This document shows, piece after piece, positions 1-11,558 of a stretch of 64,000 nucleotides of DNA. Below the pieces are notes generated by a model. It saw only the letters and a program-made list of their open reading frames with translations, ran no database searches and was not told the origin of the DNA. Both the position numbers and the translations under genes were made by a program. Location of the stretch: assembly GCA_038501625.1 (NCBI GenBank), contig JAZAYU010000869.1, positions 1-64,000 on the forward strand, written 5' to 3'. This DNA comes from Corbicula japonica (taxonomy: Eukaryota; Mollusca; Bivalvia; Venerida; Cyrenidae). Within the stretch, counting starts at the first letter, position 1, and each line of letters begins with the position of its first letter.

Positions 1-40
1 CTACAGTCCAGGGCCTTTAGAAAATTAAAGAAAAGAGGGG

Positions 41-617
41 GTCACCCGATTTACCGAAATCGGCCAAATTACCGAAATCTACCGAAATAGACTGGGAATT
101 ACCGAAATCGGCTTTATAAATTCATTTTTCACATTTATTAATGATTATTTTTATAAAATTTGTGATAATATAATGAATGTTAATTAATATAAAGATGATT
201 CAAATCAAAATTTGATTTGAAATTGTAAAAATGAGCGTAGATGTGCCTACTAACATATAACGTTGTATATAACGAAATCGGCAGGTAAACTTCCTATTTA
301 TATCTTAAATATGGCATAAATCTTAAATAAATTGCTTTAAATCAAAAATATGTTCATACTGACATCTTAATAGGTTTTTATTTATTAATTTTTCGTAAAA
401 CTTGCTCAAGAAGTAAGCGAGCGAATATCCGAAAGCGGGTTGCAAATAGATGCCGAACTATCGAAAGCGACTTTTTACATTCATTTTCCCCAGTTATTAG
501 TTCCCTTTTTTATTAATTGGGATTATAAAAAGAATGTTCATTAAAATTAAGATGATTAAATTCAGAAATTTCATTTGAAATTGCAAAATTGACTGTAGAT
601 ATGCGTACTAACATATA
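41..617 (+). repeat. Left arm of the long-TIR element
   Basis: It contains two diverged subunits, each with accgaaatcg motifs followed by a 'tttgaaattg' block and a 'gtactaacatata' block (about 60-290 and 430-617). Further subunits are recognisable at 2372-2620 and 2600-2830. The inverted partners are in the four right-arm segments between 3588 and 9509. The arm is interrupted at 618 by the mariner insertion. Confidence 0.75.
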
Positions 618-1011
618 CGAGGGTTGTCGCAGAAGTTAAAGGACTTTCTTCATAACAAGTTTATTTTTTGCCATTTTATAGAATACTTTTACAATAATTA
701 ACGCCGGCGCATATGCAACATAAACGTAATGTAAAAATTGGAATATGCATAACGACTACTCGGTACTTAAGTGTTTCCATAGCAACCTAAGCGACGAGCG
801 GCGCACGCTATATTAACGTTTGCGTTAAACAGAACATACTCTTTTTAACCATACCGTTGATCAGGCAAATAAAGTGACAATGGCACAAAATATCGTCTGC
901 TTTACACGTGACGTTATAACGTCATTTCCTGTAAGTTTGGTCGGCGTAACATCTGCAGTAACTCAGTTACAACGTTTTTCATCAAGACACTGTTCTCCAA
1001 GCGAAAACGTC

Positions 1012-2146
1012 ATGACGTCCACCGGTGATGTGAAACTGCATGCGGTTATACAGTTTTGCCAGGCACTCGGGAAAACGCCAAATCAAACATTTAAAGAAGT
1101 GCAAAATGCCGGTAAATACAAGTGCTGCGAGTCATTAGTGTTCCGATGGCATAAGGAGTTCCGGGAAGGTCGGGAGTCTGTAGAGGATGAGGCACACAGT
1201 GGAAGACCGGCGACCAAGCGAATATCACTTGTACAGAAGGTGAAGGACCGGATCGCTATGGACCGCAGGTTCACAGTACGGACATTAGTGGCAGACATGG
1301 ACTCCTCTAAGGACACTGTGCTACGAGTTCTTCATGATCTCAACATGCAAAAGGTGTGCGCAAGATGGGTCCCGCGGCTGCTGACGGACAAAAGGCACAG
1401 CGCGTGACGTCGTCCATGGAATTTCTCACGCGTTGTGATGAAGAAGGTGATCGTTTCCTGGACCGGATCATCACGCAGGACAAAAACTTGGCTCTGGCAT
1501 TATGACCCAGAAACCAAGGCTGACTCGTCCGTGCGGAAGACGCCCGCAACACCGCCACCCTAGAAAGCCAAAGTATCGAGGTCCGGAGGAAAGCACATGT
1601 TTGTGTTCTTTATGGACTGACATGGAATGATCCTGATTCATCGTGTACCAGAGGGACAGACCATTAATGCAGCTTACTATTCGAAGGTAATATTTTTAAC
1701 AAAATTAAATGTTCTTTAAAAAAACACTAAAATCTTAAAATAAAATCAAATATTTTTTTAAATTTTAGCTCCTTCGCCGTGATCTTGTCCATGCGATCCC
1801 GAAGAAGCGACCGGGCCTTGAGCTGTCGGACATGATTCTCCACCAGGACAATGCCCCTCCGCACACAGCGAGTTCCACCCTGTTGGAGATCGACGTCCTT
1901 GGATTCCAGCGTCTGAGCCACCCACCCTACAGTCCTGACTTGGCGCCCATGGACTTCCGTGTGTTCCCGGAGGTGAAGTCGCAACTACGAGGCAGCCACT
2001 TTGACAGCGGCGAGGAACTCATGGCAGAAACGTTGAAGATTGTGTCTACATTCGATCCAGAGTTTTATGATGACATATTCCAGAAATGGATCTCACGCCA
2101 CAGGAAGTGTGTTGCTACGGAAGGTGACTATATTGAGAAGGTTTAG
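1012..2146 (+). pseudogene. mariner transposase, inactivated
   Basis: Frames at 1012-1407 encode the N-terminal helix-turn-helix region (motif HSGRPATKR near 1197). Frames at 1390-1686 carry the part around the first catalytic Asp, with WLWHYDPETK near 1490. 1832-2146 carries HQDNAPPHTA and YSPDLAPMD, the second and third acidic residues with 34 residues between them, the D34D signature of mariner. Damage: frameshifts near 1391 and 1487, and in-frame stops near 1560 and 1618. An 82-bp AT-rich GT...AG segment (1687-1768) separates the halves. Transposases of this family cut and paste the element at TA sites; this copy cannot make an active enzyme. Confidence 0.9.
1687..1768 (+). other. Intron-like AT-rich insert in the mariner transposase
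   Basis: The coding sequence runs ...TCG AAG, then gtaata...ttttag, then CTC CTT CGC..., and joins in frame across the gap (YYSK then LLRRDLV) exactly where mariner proteins are collinear. The 82-bp insert is almost pure A/T and begins GT and ends AG. It may be an acquired intron or a chance AT-rich insertion. Confidence 0.5.
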
Positions 2147-2393
2147 ATGATGACGTCTTGTGTGACGTTAAATGACGCTCGTTTGTGCGCCAGATCACCA
2201 TTATGTGTGTTGATTGTTTATTTTTTAATTCCTGTTCTATGTATGTTTTCGAAATTTTACATATTGATAAGGAAGATTTTATTCTATTTAACAGTGTTTT
2301 TATTTTTTGTCTACTATAAGAAATCTTTAATCTACAGTGTTAGTCCTTTAACTTCTGCGACAACCCTCGTATGTCACATTCCAAAATCGGCTT

Positions 2394-3587
2394 GTAAACT
2401 ACATATTTATATGCTTAATATAGCGTGAATCTTTATTAAATGGTTATAAATATACAATATTGAATATTTATTTTTATTCAGTGTGGTAATATCATGCAAG
2501 ATTATTTGAAATTATTGATTTGTTAATACAAAAATTTTATTTGAAATCGACAAAAAGATGGTACATGTGCGGACTTGTAGTTAACATTGCATGTCGCATA
2601 CCGAAATCGCCAAATAAACTTCATATTTATATCTTATATCTAGCGTTAATCTGTAATTATATTGTTATAATTCAATAATAGTTATTATAGTCATACAAAC
2701 TCCTAAATACTTTAATGTTTATGTTTTTAGAAAGATCGCTCATATATTTAATAAGCCAATATCTGAAAGCGTGCCGCCGAAAGATACAGAAAGCTAGCAG
2801 AAAAAAAGAATCTCCGGTCATGTATCCTCACGTGCGTCCGAAGCTATCTTTCGCTATTCAAGAAACATTAATTGCAATTCAATTTGCATTAATTTAAATA
2901 TCTGAGTAAGATTCAGAGGCTGAGCTATTTATTTGATTTGTTTTTGGAACACGCGTGCGTATTCGGTAAGTAGTTCGTTTAGAAATGAAAATTTTCAAAC
3001 CAAAATGTAATATACTCACGCTCATGTAAATTCAAAGCTGTAATACTATAAAATTATAAAATTTTAAGAGTAACATTGGATATTTGTTCAGTATGAAAGA
3101 ATCGTACTATGTCAAGGGCGGTCACCTGTTTTTGACTAAAGAGAAAGTGCCTATTGTCGTTAAGTCAAAGGGAGATCACTTTATCCAAACTTGATATCGC
3201 TGTATAATTATATCAAGACGAAACGAATGGTAATAAAATGCTGCAATTCGCATGTGCTGTACACTAATGTGGAAGCTAAAAAAAACAACAAACAACAACA
3301 ACAACAGCAACAAGCGCAGTAAAAATGTCAAAGATCACCACCGGTATAATCTGATGTAAAAATCTGTACATTGTTCGATTTTAATTTTTGATAGTTGAAA
3401 ACGAGGATGCGACAGTCTTAATTTAAAATGTGCATTTTCAAAACAAGACACAAAGTTCTTGTAACTTTTGTTAAATAATTAAATGCTATTCAGCGTGCCA
3501 TTCATGTGAAACTTTGCTAGACCAGAAATAAAACAGATTTTACCACCCACGACGGTTAGTTTTATTTAACTAGCGTTCAGAATCTCT
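2394..3587. other. Core of the long-TIR element, no coding content
   Basis: This AT-rich stretch lies between the two innermost matching arm segments. The left part (2400-2830) holds two further diverged copies of the arm subunit. The rest contains short (AAC)n runs near 3283-3312. I see no protein similarity in any frame, and no transposase, so the element is non-autonomous. Confidence 0.55.
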
Positions 3588-3744
3588 GCGATTTTGGTAT
3601 GTGACGTTATATGTAAGTACGCATATCTAAGGTCATTTTTACAATTTCAAATGAAATTTCTGATTTTAAACATCTACATTTTAATGAACATTCATTATAT
3701 TATCACAATTAATAAAAGAGATATCACTTATAACAGGGAAACAT

Positions 3745-5467
3745 GAATAGAGGTCTTTCACATTGTTGTGCGCATGCGTCGTACGCCACGTTAGGTGCCG
3801 AAAATATTGGTTTTATCCTAAACCGACAAGTGAGGGGGCATTTAACTGTGTCATTGCTAACAGAATGAACAGACATGATCACGGTGTCGTCTTAAAGCTA
3901 ATGATAAATTATAATAATAATTATGATAAAGCATAATAAATTCGAGTTTTAGAATTTCCGAATATTTATGCTTAAAACGTCTGGTCGGCAAGATTTGACT
4001 GAAAAGCGTAAAACAATCAAAGACGTGGTTGCCACTTTGAATCGGGAAGTCTTATATGAAAACAAATACATTGTGGATAACACGTTACTGTATATTTTCC
4101 ACAGACACATATATAAGCGTATCGAGTTTTTCTGACAAAATGCGTTTACTTCAAGAAATATATTTTATGTTACATGATCTCTCTAAATTGGAGGTAAACG
4201 GATGAATTCAGCAATGTATCGTCGTATTCAACGCCCGTTAAGCTTATTAAGTTATTCGTGTTATTATAAACATCTTTTTTTATATAAAATCGTCAGCCAT
4301 AGTCAATAGACATTAGTTTAAGTCGCATTTCATGAATATCTACGTGTTACGGGAATGATGTAGAAAGAAGATTTAATGTCCGCAGACCTCCAAAATCTCA
4401 GGATTTTATCTGAAATCTCCGGACCGTAAGGTTCTTCTCCGGATCTAAGGATTTTCAGGCAAAATCTCATGATTTAAAAATATTGAAAAGGATAATTAGT
4501 TAAACATAAATTTAACTGAATTTAGAATGGGTTTTACAATTATATTAATTAATATTAAGAAACTTGGTCTTGGTCACGGCTCCAAAATTTTCTGTTTATT
4601 GAGAGATTACGTGATAGTGACACGCTGCCTCGGGCACACATGTACACAACAGCTAAGTGTCATAAAACTAAACTCGGACCTGAATATCGCAGTCCCGTTC
4701 ATTTGTTTTGGTCCATGGTCATTTTGATTTTAAACAGAAATGAAAATATTATATTTCAAAACCTTCAGCGACAACAATTACGAACTTCAACATCAAGATA
4801 GTTTTTATTTAAAAAAAACAAACAACAAAACTCTCTGGATTTTTTTAAAATAGGTTTTGGTTGGCCTGCCGTCCGGCAATATTCGTTTGGTTCAATCAAT
4901 TTAACGATTTCTCGGGTTGTAGCTGGAATCATCCTGTTTTGTAAATACGTAATATTTTTTCTCAAAAGCAAAACACGCAAAACACATATCAACCTAGTCG
5001 CCGACGAGCTACATAAGAATATAATTATGTCTCATTCCACTATAAAATATAGCGTTACAAAAAATGCCGTAAAACAGTAAAATGTCCGATAATGTTCGTC
5101 TGAATTGTCAATTATACAGATTTATTTTTAGTAAACACAATTCACATGTGTTATTTTCATAATAACCCAAACAAATCCGTTGGATAATCGCGTCCTGAAA
5201 ATACCGCGATAAACAATGTTTAAAATGCGCATAAACTTTCTTGATGTGCTTGTAAATGATCATAACGTGTTTTTTATTCTTCGTTGTTTGACTGAACTTA
5301 CTTATTTATAAATTTGAGATGATTAATCAACATTTTCTTAATTTTATAATCACTTAGTCATATTAACAATAGTAAACGATGCCCCCTCGCGTGCATTTAT
5401 CGACTAAATATGCTCTTCAATTTTAGAGAGCGCTAAGGGGAGGTAACAATGTGAAAGAACTCTATTC
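3745..5467. mobile_element. TIR element of about 1.7 kb nested in the right arm
   Basis: The ends are inverted copies (left GAATAGAGGTCTTTCACATT; right a near-complement ending ...CTCTATTC). The right arm of the long-TIR element is continuous if 3745 to about 5473 is removed, which defines it as an insertion. The interior has no recognisable transposase. I could not settle the target duplication, so the superfamily is unassigned. Confidence 0.6.
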
Positions 5468-5564
5468 ACCAAGTCGCTTTTGGTAGTTCGGTATCTCTTT
5501 GTGACCTGCTTTTGGATATTCACTCGCTTACTTTTTGAGCAAGTTTTACGAAAATTTAATAAAT

Positions 5565-7617
5565 AACAAGAGGGTCCAAGGGACCCTGGGTCGCTCACCT
5601 GCGAACATCTGTTCAATGGTTCGGACAAAAATTAAGACCACTAGAGTGCGTACAAACTTTTTCTATAATTTGACCTAGTGACCTAGATTTCAAGGTCACA
5701 TGACCCAGTTTGGAACTTGACCAAGATATCATCGAGATAAACATTCTGACCAAGTTTGAAGAAGATCACATCAAAATTAAGACCGCTAGAGTGCGGACAA
5801 GCTTTTTCTACAATTAGACCTAGTGACCTAAATTTCAAGGTTACATGACTCAGTTTCGAACATGACCTAGATATTATTGGAATAAACATTCTGACCAAGT
5901 TTGAAGAAGATCTGACAATAATTACGACCACTAGAGTGCTAACAAGCTTTTTCTATAATTTGACCAAGTGACCTAAATTTCAAAGTCACATGACCCAGTT
6001 TCGAACTTGACCTAGATATCATTGGGATAAACATTCTGACCAAGTTTGAAGAAGATTAGACTAAAATTACGACCACTTGAGTGCGGACAAGCTTTTTCTA
6101 TAATTTGACCTAGTGACCTAGATTTCAAGGTCACATGATCCAGTTTCAAACTAGACCTAGATATCATTGGAATAAACATTCTGACCAAGTTTAAAGAAGA
6201 ACGGACCAAAATTACAACCGCTAGAGTGCAGACTAGCTTTCTTTTAATTGACCTAGTGACCTAGTTCTAAGGGTCACATGACCCAGTTATCGAACTTGAC
6301 CTAGATATCATTAAGATAAACATTCTGTTCAAGTTTAAAGAAGATTGCACTAAAATTAAGACTGCTAGATTGCGGACAAGCTTTTTCTATAATTTGACCC
6401 AGTGACCTAGATTTCAAGGTCATATGACCCAGTTTCATACTTGACCTAGATATCATTGAGATAAACATTCTGACCAAGTTTGAAGAAGATCGCATCAAAA
6501 TTTAGACCGCTAGAGTGCGGACAAGCTTTTTCTATAATTTGACCTAGTGACCTAAATTTCAAGGTTACATGACCCAGTTTCGAACATGACCTAGATATTA
6601 TTGGGATAAACATTCTGACCAAGTTTGAAGAAGATCTGACAATAATTACGACCACTAGAGTGCGGACAAGCTTTTTCTATAATTTGAACTAGTGACCTAG
6701 ATTTCAAGGTCACATGACCCAGTTTCGAACTTGACCTAGATATCATTGGGATAAACATTCTGACCAAGTTTGAAGAAGATCGGACCAAAATAACGACCAC
6801 CAGCGTGCGGACAAGCTTTTTCTATAATTTGACCTAGTGACCTAGATTTCAAGGTCACATGACCCAGTTTCCAACTTGACCTAGATATCATTGGGATTAA
6901 CATTCTGACCAAGTTAAAAGAAGAACGGACCAAAATTACAACCGCTAGAGTGCAGACAAGCTTTTCCTTTAATTTGACCTAGTGACCTAGTTTTAAGGGT
7001 CACATGACCCAGTAAAGAACTTGACCTAGATATCATTAAGATAAACATTCTGACCAAGTTTAAAGAAGATTGCACCAAAATTACAACCACTAGAGTGCGG
7101 ACAAGCTTTTTCTATAATTTGACCTAGTGACCTAGATTTCAAGGTCACATGACCCAGTTTTGAACTTGGCCTAGATATTATTGGGATAAACATTCTGACC
7201 AAGTTTGAAGAAGATCGGACCAAAATTACGACCACTAGAGTGCGGACAAGCTTTTTCTATAATTTGACCTAGTGACCTAGATTTCAAAGTCACATGACCC
7301 AGTTTCGAACTTGACCTAGATATCATTGGGATAAACATTCTGACCAAGTTTAAAGAAGAACGGATCAAAATTACAACCGCTAGAGTGCAGACAAGCTTTT
7401 TCTTTAATTTGACCTAGTGACCTAGTTTTAAGGGTCACATGACCCAGTTTCGAACTTGACCTAGATATCATTGAGATAAACATTCTGACCAAGTTTGAAG
7501 AAGATTGGACCAAAATTCTGTCCGCTAGAGTGCGGACAACAATTGTGAACGGACGGACGGACGACGGACGAACCCCCCTCACAAAAGCTCACCCTGTCAC
7601 TACGTGACAGGTGAGCT
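5565..7617. mobile_element. pearl/HINE-like element with 13 tandem 145-bp core repeats
   Basis: The left end is a short unique region with 'agggtccaagggaccct'. It is followed by about 13 copies of a 145-bp unit (landmark 'attctgaccaagtt' recurring every ~145 bp from 5743 to 7483), then a (GACG)n tract at 7550-7568, then a strong hairpin (7586-7617, gctcacc...ggtgagc). Core repeats, an ACGG-type microsatellite and a short right end are the described architecture of bivalve pearl elements, which are linked to Helentron-type rolling-circle transposons. Removing the element restores the TIR arm, placing its edges near 5565 and 7617. Confidence 0.85.
5645..7540. repeat. 145-bp tandem core repeats
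   Basis: Each unit holds 'gtgcggacaagcttt', 'cctagtgacctaga', 'caaggtcacatgaccc' and 'tgaccaagttt'. Minus-strand reading frames inside it are repetitive by-products: 145 is not a multiple of three, so the frame shifts every unit. Units vary by a few percent and a subset shares the variants gtgcagac and tttaagggtcac, suggesting amplification of blocks larger than one unit. Confidence 0.9.
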
Positions 7618-7845
7618 AAAAACATATAAAGATGTCAGTATGAACCTATTTTTGATTTAAAACAATTTATTTAAGATTTACGCCATATTTGAGATATAAA
7701 TAGGAAGTTTACCAGCCGGTATGTGGCATACAACGTTAAATGTTAGTACGCACATCTACGGTCATTTTTACAATTTCAAATCAAATTTTTTATTTGAATC
7801 ATCTTTATATTGATTAACATTTATTATATGATCATAAATATTATA

Positions 7846-9422
7846 CAAGAAGAAGTCGTCGCCATGCGCCGAAAACCAGGTTTTCATTTAATACTTATAC
7901 TTTTGTAAAGAAAATATCTGATATAAAGAAACTGAACTTCTTTTTTTAGCAACAGTGACCTTGATCTTGATCACAGACTTCTGAGTAGAAATCCCGAGTT
8001 GCATCTTGGTATCAGCTACCCAAAGAAAGTTTGGTGTCAATAGATCACAGCTAACCCAAGTAATAAGGAGAAACCTAAATTTTTATTTTTAGCAAAAATG
8101 ACATAGACCTTTATCACAGACACCTGGGTATCAATCCTAAGTAGTGTCTTGATATAAGCTACCCACAAACCAAGTTTGGTGTCAATAGGCCAAAGAAAAC
8201 TCAAGCTATTGAGCAGAAACTGAATTTCTATTTTTAGCTACAGTGACCTTGAGCTTTATCACAGGCGCCTGGGTAGCAATCTCAAGCTGCATGTTGATAT
8301 TAGATACCAACACTAAGTTCGGCGTAAATATACCAAAGCAAACTCAAGTTATCGAGGGAAAACTGAATTTCTATTTTTAGCAACAGTGACCTTGACCTTG
8401 ATCGCAGATACCTGTGGCGATCCCAAGCTGTCCTTTGATATTAGCTACTCATATACTAAGTTTGGCATCCAGAGGTAAAAGCAAACTCAAGTTATTGAGG
8501 GTAAGCTGAATTTCTATATTTAGCAAGTGACCTTGACATTTATCACAGACACCTGGATAACAATCGCAAGCTGCCTGTTGATATAAGCTACCCACAAACC
8601 AATCTAAGCGTCAACAGGCAATTTGGCATCAACAGATAACATTCACAAAATACTTAACAAAAAATCTAAGTCAAAAGGGGCATAACTTTTGCAAAACACA
8701 ATCAAAACCCATATGAAAATTGACCTGATAATTGGTACTGTGATGTCAAACAATTATGTAAAGTTTTAAAGTTATACCTTGAATGGTAACTGAGAAAAGA
8801 CAACTTTCACAAAAAACTAAACACAATTTTTAAGTGAAAAAGGGGCATAACTTTGTCAAAATACAGTCAGGGATTATGAAACTTGTCCTCATAATTGGTA
8901 TTCAGATGTCAGATAACTATGTTAAGTTTCAAAGTTGTACCTTAAACGGTTACTGAGAAAAACACAGATCTCACAAAAAACTTCACAAAATTTCTAAGTG
9001 AAAAAGGGGCATAACTTTGTCAAAATACAGTCAGGGATTATGAAACTTGTCCTGATAATTGATATTGATATGTCAGACAACTATGTTAAGTTTCAAAGTT
9101 GTACCTTGAGCGGTTACTGAAAAAAACACAACTTTAACAAAAAACTTCACAAAATTTCTAAGTGAAAAGGGGGCATAACTTTGTCAAAATACAGTCAGGG
9201 ATTATGAAACTTGTCCTGATAATTGGTATTGATATGTCAAACAACTATTTTAAGTTTCAAAGTTGTACCTTGAACGGTTACTGAGAAAAACACAGCTTTA
9301 ACAAAAAACTTCACAAAATGTTGACGCCCGCCCGCCCGCCCGCCCGCCCGCCCAACGACATACCCCAATCTAATAACCAGGATTTTTCTAAAGAAAACCT
9401 GGTTAAAAAACCTGGTTAAAAA
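7846..9422. mobile_element. Second tandem-repeat (HINE-like) element with two repeat families
   Basis: It interrupts the right arm of the long-TIR element between 7845 and 9423. The left end carries 'gaaaaccaggttttc'. Next come about five copies of a ~143-bp unit ('cagtgaccttga...', 7950-8640), then about four copies of a ~160-bp unit ('ggggcataactttg', 8676-9320), then a CCCG microsatellite (9323-9352) and a terminal hairpin built of aaccagg and cctggtt (9376-9415). The layout parallels the pearl-like element next to it, but the sequences differ. Confidence 0.75.
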
Positions 9423-9772
9423 ATAATTGTTAATAACTGGGAAAAGTGAATTTATAAAGCTGATTTCAGTAATTCCCAGTCGATTTCGGTAGATTTCGGT
9501 AAAGACCGAGAAAAGAGGGGTGCTTGAAAGGGTGCTTGAAATGAACTAACAGTAATGAAGACCCAGCTGACCTAGTAGATAAACTGAAAACATTGATATA
9601 GCAGTATAGAAGGGTGAGTGAAAATTGTTATAACAGCCGCTTATTAATTTGCAAGTTCAAAACATATGGTGGGCAGTTATGGGAGCATGGATGTTACATG
9701 GGACATTACAGTATATTTCAATATCAACCTTGAAGCCATGAAATTCCGATGTAATATAAATGTGTAACTTAC

Positions 9773-9865
9773 TGTGATAATTGGAGTTTCATATTGCATT
9801 TTAAATGTCTTCTGTGTTCCAAGCAGTGTTCCTTGGTGGACAAAGTCAAACAGGGACCACAACTC
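9773..9865 (-). CDS. ERCC6L-like: ERCC6L-like SNF2 ATPase, exon 7 (partial gene)
   Basis: The exon encodes 31 codons beginning ELWSLFDF and ending ETPIIT, with acceptor ttcag at 9870-9866 and donor gtaag from 9772. It follows the SNF2 motif III exon and matches the 'ELWSLFDF..QG.LLGT' segment of ERCC6L/PICH proteins. Both boundaries are phase 0. No later exon (rest of lobe 1, helicase C domain) is present to the left, so the gene either continues beyond base 1 through an intron of over 9.7 kb filled with transposons, or is truncated here. Confidence 0.9.
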
Positions 9866-10317
9866 CTGAAATCATATCAATAAAGTAACATGACTGATTA
9901 TTAAATATAAAGAATTTTAAGGCAGCAAAAGAAATAGAGTAGGTTACATATTGACTTTTTTAAGCAAACATACAATAACAATCATTTCACATTTGAGATC
10001 AGAGTAGACATCCTGCTTGATCATCTGTGCAAGATTAAAAGAAATCCACCAGAAAGAGTTAATGCTACAAGATTTAGGAGACATACATACGAACTGACGT
10101 ATGGACGAGTGTAACTCTATATGCCTCCTACTTCAGTCAGTAGTATAAACTCTAGTTTAAACATGCATGTAGCTAATACAAGTCAGAATACATAATATAC
10201 TGAATTTTCCCCAACTTTGTATTTTCTCAGGTTTTTCACCCTTTTGGACAGCATTTAGCATCTTTCCCTGTTCCAACAAAAAAAAACTTATTTATAATAA
10301 TTAAAGACTTGACTTAC
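9866..10317 (-). other. ERCC6L-like intron 6
   Basis: A 452-bp GT-AG intron between exons 6 and 7, AT-rich, with no recognised repeat or coding signal. Confidence 0.8.
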
Positions 10318-10443
10318 CTTGAGGTTGTTCTGTACAGGTGTACCGGTGAGGATGATCCTGTTGTGAGCAGGTATAGCATGCACTCCTTTACTGGTCTTGG
10401 TAGGATTCTTAATCTTGTGTCCTTCATCCAGGATCATGTAGTC
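10318..10443 (-). CDS. ERCC6L-like: ERCC6L-like SNF2 ATPase, exon 6: Walker B and motif III
   Basis: This 126-bp phase-0 exon encodes [14 protein letters not shown] and later [18 protein letters not shown] is the Walker B/motif II box that coordinates magnesium for ATP hydrolysis, and LTGTP is SNF2 motif III. The acceptor is ttgtag (10449-10444) and the donor gtaag (from 10317). DEGH instead of DEAH occurs in ERCC6-family proteins, so it is not a defect. Confidence 0.93.
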
Positions 10444-11155
10444 CTACAACAAACAGCTGACAGTTAGAGTTACACAAACTTGTGTTTGGCATTAGTGCTA
10501 TGCTGATGATCAGAAGATATTAATTAAACGTGTTTGCCAGTTAATGTCATTCTCTCATTTTCGATTTATATTGAGGTTTAACACTGACTGAAAAGTACTG
10601 CATAACATGGCATATCCTAGTCATATACATGTATTTGTACAAGTCATTATTGAAATTAAATGTATGACCTTGTGGGCACATTAATACCATTTACAACCTG
10701 TTTATAGGTGTGTACTTTTATTCCAAAACCATCTTTCTTTCATCCTATTTCATTAACGTTAAGAACATATAAAAGGCCAAATGCTAAAGTTTTATTTTGT
10801 TTTTGAAACACCAACCTTTATGTTTAAACACACAATAGTGAGGAGAAATTTTGAAGGCTACCAATTGGAAACCATTTTGTAAAACAAAACAAAAAAACAA
10901 GAAAACCTTGGTAGGGTAGTGCCTTGGAACAGTCAATGGCAAAACCAAAACATATTGTAAATAAATATATCGAAGAAACATTTTTGCTAATTGTACTTTG
11001 GCGGACTCAAATAATTACTAACAAATCTCCTTCCAGTTTATGTTTTTCAACCTTTACCTCCGGCTTGCAGTTTTAATAATAATTTGACAGTGAATGGACA
11101 AAGCAGCAGTGCGATAACCAGCCTCTACTAAGTTTACTTTCATCAAAAATCATAC
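10444..11155 (-). other. ERCC6L-like intron 5
   Basis: A 712-bp GT-AG intron. I see no gene, repeat family or strong structure in it. Confidence 0.8.
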
Positions 11156-11321
11156 CCAGACAAACTCTCTCCCATCATGTGTTCCTAACTGTTCCCAGCT
11201 TGTGACAACCAGGCCATATGTTGTCAGCAGTACTCCACCTCGGCGATGTATCCGCGCCAGCGCTCGCTCCTTCTCCCTCTTACTGTTACCATGATAAGCC
11301 ATAATCTTCAATCCTGGCGCC
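11156..11321 (-). CDS. ERCC6L-like: ERCC6L-like SNF2 ATPase, exon 5: motifs Ib region
   Basis: The exon encodes APGLKIMAYHGNSKRE and ends GREFVW; 'VLLTTYGLVVTSWEQL' is the motif Ib region of SNF2 lobe 1. It starts in phase 2 (completing the Trp codon from exon 4) and ends in phase 0. Splice sites are aacag before 11321 and gtatg from 11155. A good frame across 166 bp with no stop indicates a live exon. Confidence 0.92.
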
Positions 11322-11558
11322 CTGTTATAGAATAATCAAATTTACACATTTACTCTGTACGATATATGATAAATTTCATTAAAACACATTTATGAGCAAT
11401 TAATGGATCAACTTCATGTCTTCTCATAAAATACAGAGAAATACAGTTGAATTGTTTAAAGTAAGCTTCACACACTTTATGCTCAAGATCTGAAACTGGT
11501 TTTTAGAACAAAAGTTGACCTTAGAACCCTGGTTGTATTATTCCTGGTGTACACTCAC

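Larger units (their letters stand above)
618..2369 (+). mobile_element. mariner element with intact terminal inverted repeats
   Basis: The two ends are inverted copies of each other for at least 27 bp, starting CGAGGGTTGTCGCAGAAG, and each is flanked by the dinucleotide TA (616-617 and 2370-2371), the mariner/Tc1 target duplication. The body of about 1.75 kb holds a mariner transposase in broken frames. It interrupts the left arm of the long-TIR element, so it is the younger of the two. The well-preserved ends contrast with the decayed gene. Confidence 0.93.
41..9509. mobile_element. Long-terminal-inverted-repeat (foldback/MULE-like) element, heavily nested
   Basis: The left arm starts at 41 with a run of 'taccgaaatc' motifs and reappears inverted at the right end up to 9509. 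The direct repeat gaaaagagggg flanks both ends (30-40 and 9510-9520) and reads as an 11-bp target-site duplication. After removing four later insertions, the left arm (41-617 plus 2372-2393) and right arm (9509-9423, 7845-7618, 5564-5474, 3744-3588) align over about 0.57-0.6 kb, leaving a core of about 1.2 kb. The original element was therefore about 2.4 kb. Long TIRs with internal subrepeats and 9-11-bp duplications are known for Mutator-like and foldback elements. No transposase is visible, so the superfamily is inferred. It probably lies inside an intron of the ERCC6L-like gene. Confidence 0.75.

Noticed and set aside
5683..7582. Ten similar minus-strand frames (MVRSSxNLVRMF... proteins of 65-88 residues)
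   Set aside because: They are translations of the 145-bp core repeats; the frame shifts in each unit and there is no start or stop logic.
5565..9422. CRISPR array
   Set aside because: The repeats are adjacent without unique spacers, and the genome is eukaryotic.
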